A DNA stretch of 64,000 nt, taken from contig NZ_LT593974.1 of NCBI RefSeq assembly GCF_900086985.1, positions 1,860,001-1,924,000 on the forward strand. The letters run 5' to 3'. The notes beneath the pieces were generated by a model, which ran no database searches, had not been told where the DNA came from, and saw nothing but the letters and a program-made list of their open reading frames with translations. A program made the position numbers and the translations under genes. Position 1 is the stretch's first letter. Every line of letters starts with the position of its first letter. This DNA is from Halomonas sp. HL-93 (GTDB lineage Bacteria; Pseudomonadota; Gammaproteobacteria; Pseudomonadales; Halomonadaceae). Positions 17,456 to 29,957 of this stretch are shown piece after piece.

Positions 17456-19132
17456 ATGGCCTCAACATCTGAGCAAAACGGGTTAACGCCGCGCCGCTGG
17501 TTGCAGTCGCTTGCATCGTTGGAACGCAAGCGACTGAGGGGCGCGGCGTTCCTCGGTAGTCTGGCGGGGTTTCAGACCGTCTTGATAGTCACGGGCCTTG
17601 CGTGGTTGATCGATCAGTTGATGGTGCATGACCGCGCTCCCCGTGATTTATCATCAGTTTTCATTCTGTTGGCCGTCGCCGTTGTCGGAAGAGCGCTTTG
17701 CCAGTGGGCGTCGGAGCGCCTGAGCCTGGAGGCCAGCCTGCGGATAAGACGTCACGCGCGTTCGCAGCTACTGGACAAAGTCACGGCGCTGGGGCCTGTC
17801 TGGTTGACCACTCAGCAAAGCGGTGCCATTGCCGCCCAGGCCCTCGAGCATGTTGACGCCCTGGACGGCTATTTTGCGCGTTTCCATCCGCAAATGCGTA
17901 TTACCGTATGGGTGCCGCTGGTCATCCTGGCGGTGGTGGTCTCGCTGGATTACCTGGCCGCCATTTTTCTACTGCTGGCGGCGCCGCTGATTCCCTTGTT
18001 CATGGCTCTGGTCGGCATGGGGGCTGAACGCATGAACCGTGATCAGTTCGCGGCGGTGGCACGGCTGTCGGCGCATTTCATCGACCGCGTACGCGGGATT
18101 ACCACGCTCCAGCTTTTCGGTCATACGGCCGCCGCCCAGCAAGACGTTTGGCAGGCGGCTGATCACTATCGTCATTTGAGCATGCGCACGCTGAAGCTGG
18201 CCTTTCTGTCATCGGCAGTCCTCGAGTTTTTCTCGTCGGTGGCCATCGCTGTGGTGGCCATGTATGTGGGCTTTGGCCTGCTCGGTTACATCGAGTATGG
18301 CCCTGCGCCTTCGCTGACGCTGTTTTCCGGTTTGGCCGTGTTGCTGCTGGCGCCCGAGTTTTTCCAGCCGTTGCGAACGTTGTCCATGCACTATCACGAC
18401 CGTGCCGCGGCGTTAGGCGCTGCAGAGAGTATCGTCAATACGCTCAATGAGCCGCCTGTCATGAGGACTGCTTCTCCGCCCGCTACTCAAGACGCGGAAG
18501 CGCTGGTGGAGCTTGAAGCGGTTGAAGTCAGCTATGCGGCCCGAGGTGTCGTTCTGGGCCCGTTGGATCTGACCGTACGGCACGGTGATGTGGTGGCGGT
18601 CAGCGGCGAGTCGGGTAGTGGAAAGTCAACGCTGCTGGCGCTGCTGGCAGGCTTTGTTGGCGCGAGCCAGGGCGCGTGTCGTCATGCGGCGACGAACCAA
18701 GTCGCCTGGCTGGATCAGCAGCCATGTCTTCTGCAGGGCAGTCTGGCCGATAACCTGCGCTTGGCGGACCCCGAAGCGACGCAAGAGGCCATGCAGTCGG
18801 CGTTAAGGCGTGCGGGATTCAGTGAAGTGCTGAATGCGCTTCCGCAAGGGCTCGACACTGTGCTTGGCGAACGTGGGGTGGGCTTGTCCGGTGGTCAGGC
18901 ACAACGGCTTGCCCTGGCACGCGTTTACTTGAGCCGTGCGCCCTTGGTGCTGCTTGATGAGCCTACCGCCAGGCTCGATAGCGCCACGGAAAAAGCGGTC
19001 GTTGAGGCCTTGTTTGACTGGGCGAAAGAAGGGCGCACGCTGGTTGTCGCCACTCACCATCCTGCCGTCATAGCGGCGGCGAGTCGCCATCTTCGCGTGG
19101 ACAACGGCCAGCTTCAGGAGGTGCCCGCTTGA
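17456..19132 (+). CDS. cydD: ABC exporter subunit CydD (bd oxidase assembly)
   Basis: One half of the CydDC heterodimeric ABC exporter required for bd oxidase assembly; it exports glutathione/cysteine and is linked to heme handling. The N-terminal six-helix membrane domain (residues ~25-320) is followed by an ATPase with Walker A GESGSGKST, signature LSGGQAQRLALARV and Walker B VLLLDEPTA. Length 558. The ATG is four bases after cydB, with only a weak ribosome site, so it is likely translated by coupling. Confidence 0.93.
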   Translation: MASTSEQNGLTPRRWLQSLASLERKRLRGAAFLGSLAGFQTVLIVTGLAWLIDQLMVHDRAPRDLSSVFILLAVAVVGRALCQWASERLSLEASLRIRRHARSQLLDKVTALGPVWLTTQQSGAIAAQALEHVDALDGYFARFHPQMRITVWVPLVILAVVVSLDYLAAIFLLLAAPLIPLFMALVGMGAERMNRDQFAAVARLSAHFIDRVRGITTLQLFGHTAAAQQDVWQAADHYRHLSMRTLKLAFLSSAVLEFFSSVAIAVVAMYVGFGLLGYIEYGPAPSLTLFSGLAVLLLAPEFFQPLRTLSMHYHDRAAALGAAESIVNTLNEPPVMRTASPPATQDAEALVELEAVEVSYAARGVVLGPLDLTVRHGDVVAVSGESGSGKSTLLALLAGFVGASQGACRHAATNQVAWLDQQPCLLQGSLADNLRLADPEATQEAMQSALRRAGFSEVLNALPQGLDTVLGERGVGLSGGQAQRLALARVYLSRAPLVLLDEPTARLDSATEKAVVEALFDWAKEGRTLVVATHHPAVIAAASRHLRVDNGQLQEVPA

Positions 19133-20841
19133 GTGCAATTTATCGCCAGTTTTTACCCTGGCTGCGCTTGCTGACGCGACGGCGTCGCGCCCTGATGCTG
19201 GGCGCTTTGCTGGCTGGCGCCACCTTCCTGTCCGGTGTTGCACTGCTGGGGTTATCCGGGTGGTTTATCACCGCCAGTGCGTTAACCGGCATTGCCCTGG
19301 CGCTGGGGCTTTCCGTGTCGCTCGATGTCTACGTACCCGGGGGTGGCATACGCTTCTTTGCCTTGTCGCGTACCGTCTCGCGCTACGTTGAGCGGGTCTA
19401 TAACCACAATAGCGTGCTAGCATTGCTGGCAGAATTGCGTTTTCACGTCTTTGGTCAATTGACCCGACTCGACGATCTGACCTTGGGCCGACAGCGGGCA
19501 AGTGACTGGCTGACGCGGCTTACCTCGGACATCGATACGTTAGACAACTTCTACCTACGCGTGCTCATACCGCCGCTGGTTGCCTTGCTCGGCAGCGTGA
19601 TCATCGTTGCCTTTGTTGCTTTCTGGCTCCCTGGTGCGGCTCTTGTTATGGCCGCCGTGCTGGGTCTGCTCTGGCTGGTCACCACCTTGGGGCTGGCAGC
19701 CTGGGGGTGGCGCCAAAGCTATCGCCACGTCGAGAACCAGGAGGTGCTGCGCCACTTGGTTGTCGACCAGGTCCAGGGGAGCGCCGAATTGGCCAGCTAT
19801 CGAAGTCATCATTGGCATCGGGCCATCGTGGACTCGCATGAGCATCGGGCGTTGCACAATCAGCGCCTGGTGGGTTCCAGGCTGGCGATGGGTAATGCGC
19901 TGTTGGCAGCGGTGACCAGTCTGGTTGCGTTAGCCGTGCTTTGGGTGGCTGGCGAGGTGTTTGTGCAAGACCTGGTGGCAGGCCCCATTGTGGTGATGGC
20001 GGTGCTGATGGCGTTGGGGGTGAATGAGGCGTTCAGCGTACTACCGAATGCGTTTGTGCGTTTGGGGGCAAGTTATGCCGCTGCCGAGCGCCTGAATAAG
20101 CTCGCCCAGTCTGACGCAGCGCCCATGGCGGCGACTGCCGGTAAGATGCTGTCTGATCGTGGTGTGTCGTTCGAGCAGGTATCGCTTCGCTACCCCGGCG
20201 CACTCGACCTGGCGCTGGATGATGTCAGTTTCCACCTTCCTGCGGGGCAGCGTGCCGTCATCACAGGGATGTCGGGGGCTGGCAAGTCCACGCTGGCATC
20301 GCTGCTCATGGGGCGTCTGGTTGCGACGAGTGGTGCTGTCCATGTGCTGGGCAAAGCACCGGCCGAACTATCGATGGCGTATCGTGCTGAACACATGGCA
20401 ATGCTGACCCAGCAGGTGGATTTATTTGATGACTCCCTGGCTGAAAATTTACGCATTGCGGATCCGTCAGCCACTGACGAACGACTTTGGCAGGTGCTTG
20501 GCGATGTGGCCTTGGCAGACTGGGTAACGCAACTGCCCAAGGCGCTTGACACCCCAGTGGGCGAAAAGGGGCAGCAGCTGTCAGGAGGGCAGGCGCGACG
20601 GGTCGCTTTGGCGCGGCTGATGCTGCGTAACCCGGACGTGGTGATCCTTGATGAACCCTTTGCCAGCGTTGATGCGGCGACAGCTCAGTATGTCGCTACG
20701 AGTCTTGACCGCTGGCTAGCCACCAGAACGGTCATCTATTTTGTTCATCAAATCGACCAGCCTGACTTATTGCCCCGGATCGATTACCACTGGCACCTTG
20801 ATGCAGGTAAGCTTAATGCGACGTCCACTGACGTAAGCTAA
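19129..20841 (+). CDS. cydC: ABC exporter subunit CydC (bd oxidase assembly)
   Basis: Second half of the CydDC exporter. Membrane domain in residues ~20-300, ATPase with Walker A GMSGAGKST, Q-loop LTQQVDLFDDSLAENLR, signature LSGGQARRVALARL and Walker B VVILDEPFA. It begins with a TTG overlapping the cydD stop (TTGA), preceded by a strong AGGAGG eight bases upstream, so the rare start codon is well supported. 570 residues, normal for CydC. Fourth gene of the cydABDC operon. Confidence 0.93.
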   Translation: MSAIYRQFLPWLRLLTRRRRALMLGALLAGATFLSGVALLGLSGWFITASALTGIALALGLSVSLDVYVPGGGIRFFALSRTVSRYVERVYNHNSVLALLAELRFHVFGQLTRLDDLTLGRQRASDWLTRLTSDIDTLDNFYLRVLIPPLVALLGSVIIVAFVAFWLPGAALVMAAVLGLLWLVTTLGLAAWGWRQSYRHVENQEVLRHLVVDQVQGSAELASYRSHHWHRAIVDSHEHRALHNQRLVGSRLAMGNALLAAVTSLVALAVLWVAGEVFVQDLVAGPIVVMAVLMALGVNEAFSVLPNAFVRLGASYAAAERLNKLAQSDAAPMAATAGKMLSDRGVSFEQVSLRYPGALDLALDDVSFHLPAGQRAVITGMSGAGKSTLASLLMGRLVATSGAVHVLGKAPAELSMAYRAEHMAMLTQQVDLFDDSLAENLRIADPSATDERLWQVLGDVALADWVTQLPKALDTPVGEKGQQLSGGQARRVALARLMLRNPDVVILDEPFASVDAATAQYVATSLDRWLATRTVIYFVHQIDQPDLLPRIDYHWHLDAGKLNATSTDVS

Positions 20842-20887
20842 TCAGCGGTTGGCTTATTTTCGTCGCATGTTTACCAAGGAGCCCAGT

Positions 20888-21877
20888 ATGCACGACTTTT
20901 TGCGTCAACTTCCCAAAGTAGAGCTCCATCTACACATTGAAGGGTCGCTTGAACCCGAGTTGATGTTTGCCTTGGCCCAGCGCAACGGTATTGAGTTGCC
21001 CTATGCCAGCGTTCAGGAGGCAAAAAACGCCTACGACTTTGAGAATCTGCAGGCGTTTTTGAACCTTTATTATCAAGGCATGAATGTGCTTCGCACGGAA
21101 GCGGATTTTTATGACCTGGCCATGGACTATTTCCATCGAGCTCGCCGGGAGGGCGTTGTGCATATTGACATGCATTTTGATCCTCAGGCGCACCTGCAGC
21201 GGGGCGTGCCGTTGGAGGTGGTCATGGGCGGCCTGTTGAAAGCCAAGCAGGACGCTGAGCAGACCATGGATTTCTCGGTTGGCATGATCATGGCCTTTTT
21301 GCGCGATCGCCCCGCCGACGAGGCCTTGCATGTGCTCGAGCAGGCGGCGCCCTACTGGAAGTTGATTGATGCGATTGGCCTGGATAGTGCCGAGCGTGAC
21401 CATCCGCCGGAAAAATTCACGTCGCTATTTGAGCGTGCCAAGGAAATCGGGCTGGCGCGTGTCGCCCATGCTGGCGAAGAAGGCCCGTCGGCCTACATTA
21501 CCCAAGCCCTGGACCTCCTGGACGTCGAACGCATCGATCACGGCGTACGTTGTCTGGAAAGCAGTGATGTGGTGGCGCGTCTTCGTCGCGACCATGTCGT
21601 GTTGACGGTGTGTCCGCTATCCAATGTGTGCCTGAAGGTGGTAGATGACTTGCGCGACCATCCTTTACCCGCGTTGTTGGATGCAGGGCTTAACGTGACC
21701 ATCAGCTCCGATGATCCGGCGTATTTCGGCGGTGGCATGCTGGCCAACCATATCGCATGTGCTGATGCCTTCGGATGGTCCGAAGAGGTGTTTGCAACGC
21801 TAACCCGAAACGCCATCAACGCGGCATTCGTATCCGAAAACCGTCGCTCGGATTTGTTGGCCCGGCTAGCGGCCTGA
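20888..21877 (+). CDS. Adenine deaminase (ADA-family, bacterial Ade2 type)
   Basis: Amidohydrolase that turns adenine into hypoxanthine. Metal and catalytic motifs are HLHIEGS near the N-terminus, HAGEEG, and SSDDPAYFGG near the C-terminus. The N-terminal run of LPKVELHLHIEGSLEPEL, NLYYQGMNVLRTEADFYDL and AERDHPPEKF resembles the Pseudomonas adenine deaminases rather than true adenosine deaminases; adenosine deaminase remains the alternative name. The start at 20888 has AAGGAG at ideal distance, giving 329 residues; an ATG at 20849 lacks one. It follows cydC by 46 bases. Purine salvage/catabolism genes resume beyond the rRNA operon (guaD, xdh). Confidence 0.85.
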   Translation: MHDFLRQLPKVELHLHIEGSLEPELMFALAQRNGIELPYASVQEAKNAYDFENLQAFLNLYYQGMNVLRTEADFYDLAMDYFHRARREGVVHIDMHFDPQAHLQRGVPLEVVMGGLLKAKQDAEQTMDFSVGMIMAFLRDRPADEALHVLEQAAPYWKLIDAIGLDSAERDHPPEKFTSLFERAKEIGLARVAHAGEEGPSAYITQALDLLDVERIDHGVRCLESSDVVARLRRDHVVLTVCPLSNVCLKVVDDLRDHPLPALLDAGLNVTISSDDPAYFGGGMLANHIACADAFGWSEEVFATLTRNAINAAFVSENRRSDLLARLAA

Positions 21878-21947
21878 GAATTGCTCAGCGCGATCCGCGA
21901 TTGAGTATCTTTGATGGTAAGCGCCGGACGGTCTTCCTGCACATCTG

Positions 21948-21973
21948 GCGCGTAACATTCTGCGCGTAAATTC
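21948..21973. repeat. Short tandem repeat upstream of the rrn promoter
   Basis: GCGCGTAACATTC (21948-21960) recurs as GCGCGTAAATTC (21962-21973), a 14-base period, ending 12 bases before the -35 box. It could be a paired protein-binding site; no known factor is assigned. Confidence 0.35.
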
Positions 21974-21985
21974 TGTCTGTGCAGG

Positions 21986-22013
21986 TTGACTCTGTAAGAA
22001 AAAACCGTATTAT
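21986..22013 (+). promoter_or_regulatory. rRNA operon promoter
   Basis: TTGACT (21986-21991) and TATTAT (22008-22013) are separated by 16 bases, the short spacing typical of rrn P1 promoters. The initiation region ACGCACC follows. The position, about 225 bases before mature 16S, is right for an rrn leader. Confidence 0.75.
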
Positions 22014-22046
22014 ACGCACCACGTTGAACGGCAACGCTTTTCGACG

Positions 22047-22058
22047 GCTCTTTAATAA
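22047..22058 (+). promoter_or_regulatory. boxA antitermination site in the rrn leader
   Basis: GCTCTTTAATAA closely matches the conserved boxA element (TGCTCTTTAACAA) bound by NusB-S10 for rRNA antitermination. It lies in the leader between promoter and 16S. Confidence 0.75.
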
Positions 22059-22081
22059 TTTGATCAGGTAATTCATGTGGG

Positions 22082-22126
22082 CGCTTGCCGATGAGGGTGA
22101 TAAATCACCTATTATCAAGGCAAGCG
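22082..22126 (+). other. rRNA leader stem-loop
   Basis: CGCTTGCC (22082-22089) pairs with GGCAAGCG (22119-22126), and an inner hairpin GGTGA-TAAA-TCACC lies at 22096-22109. The leader of an rrn operon normally contains such structures for processing; no specific role is claimed. Confidence 0.45.
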
Positions 22127-22240
22127 ACTCAAGCACTACGGCTTTTCGAAGCCGATACTGAATGAATTCGTTTGACCCTTGAGCCAAGTTTGGTTCGCTT
22201 CTGTCGCTTTTGGGTGGCAGGTAAGAACCGCAACGATCTT

Positions 22241-23773
<1,533 letters not shown>

Positions 23774-23890
23774 AACGATGCATCATGCTCGCGGTAAGCG
23801 CTCACAATGAATTACCTGATCAAGTGATAGAGCAAACGGTAGTTAATTTAGCTGCTACAGGTTCCCAATATCTGTAATGGCTGAATAGCC

Positions 23891-23967
<77 letters not shown>

Positions 23968-24072
23968 AATTTTATCCAGCACTGCGTTATTTTATGACTC
24001 ACATAGGAGGCTATGCGTCGCCATAAAATGCCTTGTTCTGAATAAAATTTCCCGGAAAAATTGTGTGTTAAT

Positions 24073-24148
24073 GGGGCCATAGCTCAGCTGGGAGAGCGCC
24101 TGCCTTGCACGCAGGAGGTCAGCGGTTCGATCCCGCTTGGCTCCACCA
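24073..24148 (+). tRNA. tRNA-Ala (TGC)
   Basis: 76 bases with encoded CCA. GGGGCCATAGCTCAGCTGG at the 5' side, anticodon loop CTTGCAC gives TGC, and T-arm GGTTCGATCCC. Second spacer tRNA of the rrn operon. Confidence 0.97.
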
Positions 24149-24149
24149 C

Positions 24150-24282
24150 TCAAGCTTGACGTTAGAAGCTTGAAGAAAAAGCCCAACTTGAACGACATCA
24201 AAACCGTCTTGACGAAGTTTTAAGCTAGGTGCTTGGGAGAAAGTTTTCTCTTCAAGCTTCCAGCTTAGGGCTTCTAGCTCTA
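24150..24282. repeat. AAGCTT-rich inverted-repeat region in the 16S-23S spacer
   Basis: GAAGCTTGAAGA (24165-24176) is matched by its perfect reverse complement TCTTCAAGCTTC (24249-24260) 72 bases later. Further partial copies (CAAGCTTGAC, CCAGCTTAGGGCTTCTAGCTC) surround them. The density of AAGCTT/GCTTCTAG words suggests a small repeated (REP- or MITE-like) element or spacer-specific folding. It sits directly after tRNA-Ala. Confidence 0.45.
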
Positions 24283-24284
24283 AC

Positions 24285-24297
24285 CGCTCTTTAACAA
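24285..24297 (+). promoter_or_regulatory. boxA antitermination site before 23S
   Basis: CGCTCTTTAACAA, almost identical to the consensus boxA. A second boxA ahead of 23S is usual in proteobacterial rrn operons. Confidence 0.8.
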
Positions 24298-24418
24298 TGT
24301 ATATCATGCTGACAGGAACGTGTTTTGAACACGTTCCTACGTAATTGTTTTGTGATACGTCTCAAGCGTATCCGGCAATCGTTATCATTGCGAGATACCA
24401 GACTCCTTCGGGTTATAG

Positions 24419-27410
<2,992 letters not shown>

Positions 27411-27542
27411 ATAACACCCAAGGGGTCTGGTCGCAGTGATAACGAGACGTTCGAAAGAACAACCGGATACGCAGACTGTGCTGATAAGCATCAGCCAGTG
27501 AGAGACGCACACAAGACACAGCATGATGTACATTTAAAGTTA

Positions 27543-27661
27543 CGCCTGACGACCATAGCAAGCGTGAACCACCTGATCCCATGCCGAACTCAGCAGTGAA
27601 ACCGCTTCGCGCCGATGGTAGTGTGGGGTCTCCCCATGCGAGAGTAGGTCATTGTCAGGCA
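27543..27661 (+). rRNA. rrfA: 5S ribosomal RNA
   Basis: GCCTGACGACCATAGC at the 5' side pairs with the terminal GTCAGGC; internal CCTGATCCCATGCCGAACTC is the universal 5S segment. About 119 bases. Last gene of the rrn operon. Confidence 0.96.
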
Positions 27662-27669
27662 CTTATACC

Positions 27670-27705
27670 AAAGCCCCAGCTTCTAACGAAGCTGGGGCTT
27701 TTTAT
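27670..27705 (+). terminator. rrn operon intrinsic terminator
   Basis: AAAGCCCCAGCTTC and GAAGCTGGGGCTTT form a perfect 14-base stem with a TAAC loop, followed by a T-run. Also symmetric enough to stop the convergent guaD transcript. Confidence 0.93.
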
Positions 27706-27766
27706 TGCGCGAAAGAAAAAGAAATATGCGTAAAAGCCGCCCATTGAGGGGCTTCGAATATGGCGA

Positions 27767-29083
27767 TTAACTGTCCCTGCGGTGCTGGCACTGCCCGCCT
27801 GCCCAGGTTTCATAAATGGCGCGGTCATCCGCAAGCATCATTAACGCAAAGAGTCGCTCGCCGAGTGTAGTGGAGTGCTTGATGCGTCTGGAAAGCAGCG
27901 ACGTTGCCTGTGGATCAATGACCACAAAGTCTGCCTCATAGGAAGGCGCAAGCTGGCCAATATGACTGTCGAGAGAGAGTGCTTTGGCATTACCATGGGT
28001 GAGGCCATAAAAGCCTTGCCAGGCGGTGAGCGGCTGCCCGAGTAGCTGACCAACCTGGTAGGCGCTTTTTAACGTACCAAACCCGGATAGGTCGGTGCCT
28101 GCGCCAATGTCGCTGGCGTAGGTAAACGCCATGCCGGTCTCCTTGGCGGCCTCCCGATCAAAAAGTCCGCTGCCGAGAAATAGGTTGGAGCTAGGGCAAA
28201 AGGCAATGTTGGCGCCGCGTTCCGCCAAGCGTTTGCGCATGCCGTTATCAAGGTGAATGCCGTGTGCGAAGGTACTGCGGGGCCCCACCAGACCGGCGGC
28301 TTCATACACCGATAAATAGTCCTGGCTGCCGGGAAAAAGCTCAGCAACCCAGTCAAGCTCGCCGCTGTTCTCGGCCAGGTGGGTTTGTAACCAAAGGCTT
28401 GGGTCATTGCGGAGCAGAGCGCCAGCGGCGTCCATTTGTGCCTTGGTGGAGGTCGGCGCAAAGCGCGGCGTGACGCTATAGCCCAGTCGGCCACGGCCAT
28501 GCCAGTCTTCAATGAGCCGTTCGCTGTCGGCTATCCCTGAGATCCCGTCCATCAAACCTTCGGGCGCGTTGCGATCCATCAACACCTTGCCGGCGAGCAT
28601 ACGCAGCTGCCGCTTTTGACAGGCGCTGAAAAAAGCATCCACAGAGCCGGGATGGCTTGAGCCGAACACCTGTGCGGTGGTGGTGCCTGCCCGCAGCATT
28701 TCATCCAGAAAAGCATTGGACAACGCCTCGGCGTGGGCATGATTGGCGAAGCGACACTCTTCGGGAAAGGTGTAGTCGTTAAGCCAGTCAAGCAGTTGAC
28801 GTCCGTATGACGCCATGATGTCCAGCTGTACATAGTGCACGTGGGTATCGATAAACCCCGGCATGATCAGCTTGTCACGGGAATCGACAACATCGGCGGC
28901 ATTGGGAAGCGATGGTGACAGATCAGCGTAGTGACCTACTGCATGAATATGCGGCCCTTTTAACCAGAGCAGGCCGTCGGGGTAATGTGCCAGGCTACCT
29001 GGTTGAGGCGTATCGACATCACCGGGGTCACGCGCAAAGCTGACCAGTTCGGCACGGATAAACGTATCGGTTAGGGAGGTCAT
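27767..29083 (-). CDS. guaD: Guanine deaminase
   Basis: Zinc amidohydrolase converting guanine to xanthine. Metal motifs: PGFIDTHVHYVQ, then THLAENSGEL, FAHGIHL, and DIGAGTDLSGFGTL toward the C-terminus. The ATG at 29083 (MTSLTD) follows the xdhC stop by one base (TGATATG) and gives 438 residues; an upstream in-frame TTG at 29113 would overlap xdhC and adds ten unconserved residues. Last gene of the xdhA-xdhB-xdhC-guaD operon, so xanthine is delivered directly to the xanthine dehydrogenase made from the same transcript. Confidence 0.93.
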   Translation of the reverse strand: MTSLTDTFIRAELVSFARDPGDVDTPQPGSLAHYPDGLLWLKGPHIHAVGHYADLSPSLPNAADVVDSRDKLIMPGFIDTHVHYVQLDIMASYGRQLLDWLNDYTFPEECRFANHAHAEALSNAFLDEMLRAGTTTAQVFGSSHPGSVDAFFSACQKRQLRMLAGKVLMDRNAPEGLMDGISGIADSERLIEDWHGRGRLGYSVTPRFAPTSTKAQMDAAGALLRNDPSLWLQTHLAENSGELDWVAELFPGSQDYLSVYEAAGLVGPRSTFAHGIHLDNGMRKRLAERGANIAFCPSSNLFLGSGLFDREAAKETGMAFTYASDIGAGTDLSGFGTLKSAYQVGQLLGQPLTAWQGFYGLTHGNAKALSLDSHIGQLAPSYEADFVVIDPQATSLLSRRIKHSTTLGERLFALMMLADDRAIYETWAGGQCQHRRDS

Positions 29084-29084
29084 A

Positions 29085-29957
29085 TCAACTCGAGGTCGTA
29101 GGGGGTTCGTCAATTAGCCGTTGTAGCGCTTGAGGCGCAAGGCCGCGCGTTTCCTGAGCAGGAGGCTTGTCCGTGAGCCAAAGCAGCTCCGTGACGGCGG
29201 TTAGCGCAATGGCGTAGGGGGTCTTGTTATGCAGCTTCGCATCATGGATGCGACCGATAGGGCAGCGCACACGCTCGATCGTGCCAGCGGCGTACCCTGC
29301 ACGTTGTAGACGCCCTTTAAAGCTCGCCCATTTGCTATCGGAGCCGATGAGCCCGATTGAGGCTATATCATCGCGCTCGATGAGGGCAGCAATGAGAGCG
29401 TAATCCTCGTCGTGGCTGTGGGTTAGCACAAGCGCATGGGTGTGGGGTGGCAATTCGGCGACTTGGGCGCGTGCGCCGTCAAGCTTGTGGCAGCTAATTC
29501 GTGGCTGTTGCTGGTCCTGATCGCTGAAGATGTCGGGGCGGCTATCGAACCACAGCCTCTGCCAGGGCAGCGGGGCACTGAGGTTGACGATTTCGCGCCC
29601 CACATGGCCGGCACCAAAGATGGCGACGTGGGTGTTCATGCCGGCAAAAACTTCCAGCAGAATGTTGACGAAGCCACCACAGCACTGTCCACTGCGTCCA
29701 CCCAGCGAAAAAGCTTCCAGATGAAAGCCATAGCGCTGCTGCTGTAGATAGTCCCTTGCGGCGCTGATGGTTTGCCATTCGAAAGTGCCGCCTCCCAGGG
29801 TGTCAAAAATGCTATCGCGGGTAATGACCATCCGCGCGCCGGGTTCGCGCGGTGTGGAGCCGGCGCTCGTCACCTGGGTCGCCAGTACGTGAGGCATACC
29901 ACTGCGTTGTAAGCGATCCAGGGCGGCATGCCAGGTATCGGGAGCGGCTGGCGTCAT
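29085..29957 (-). CDS. xdhC: Xanthine dehydrogenase accessory protein XdhC
   Basis: Binds the molybdenum cofactor, promotes its sulfuration and inserts it into xanthine dehydrogenase. The N-terminal LATQVTSAGSTPREPGARM and GGGTFEW, the Cys pair GQCCGG, and the Rossmann-like VAIFGAGHVGREIV are diagnostic; the C-terminal CPIG and KTPYAIALTAVTELL also fit. 290 residues. Overlaps xdhB by four bases (ATGA). Confidence 0.92.
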   Translation of the reverse strand: MTPAAPDTWHAALDRLQRSGMPHVLATQVTSAGSTPREPGARMVITRDSIFDTLGGGTFEWQTISAARDYLQQQRYGFHLEAFSLGGRSGQCCGGFVNILLEVFAGMNTHVAIFGAGHVGREIVNLSAPLPWQRLWFDSRPDIFSDQDQQQPRISCHKLDGARAQVAELPPHTHALVLTHSHDEDYALIAALIERDDIASIGLIGSDSKWASFKGRLQRAGYAAGTIERVRCPIGRIHDAKLHNKTPYAIALTAVTELLWLTDKPPAQETRGLAPQALQRLIDEPPTTSS

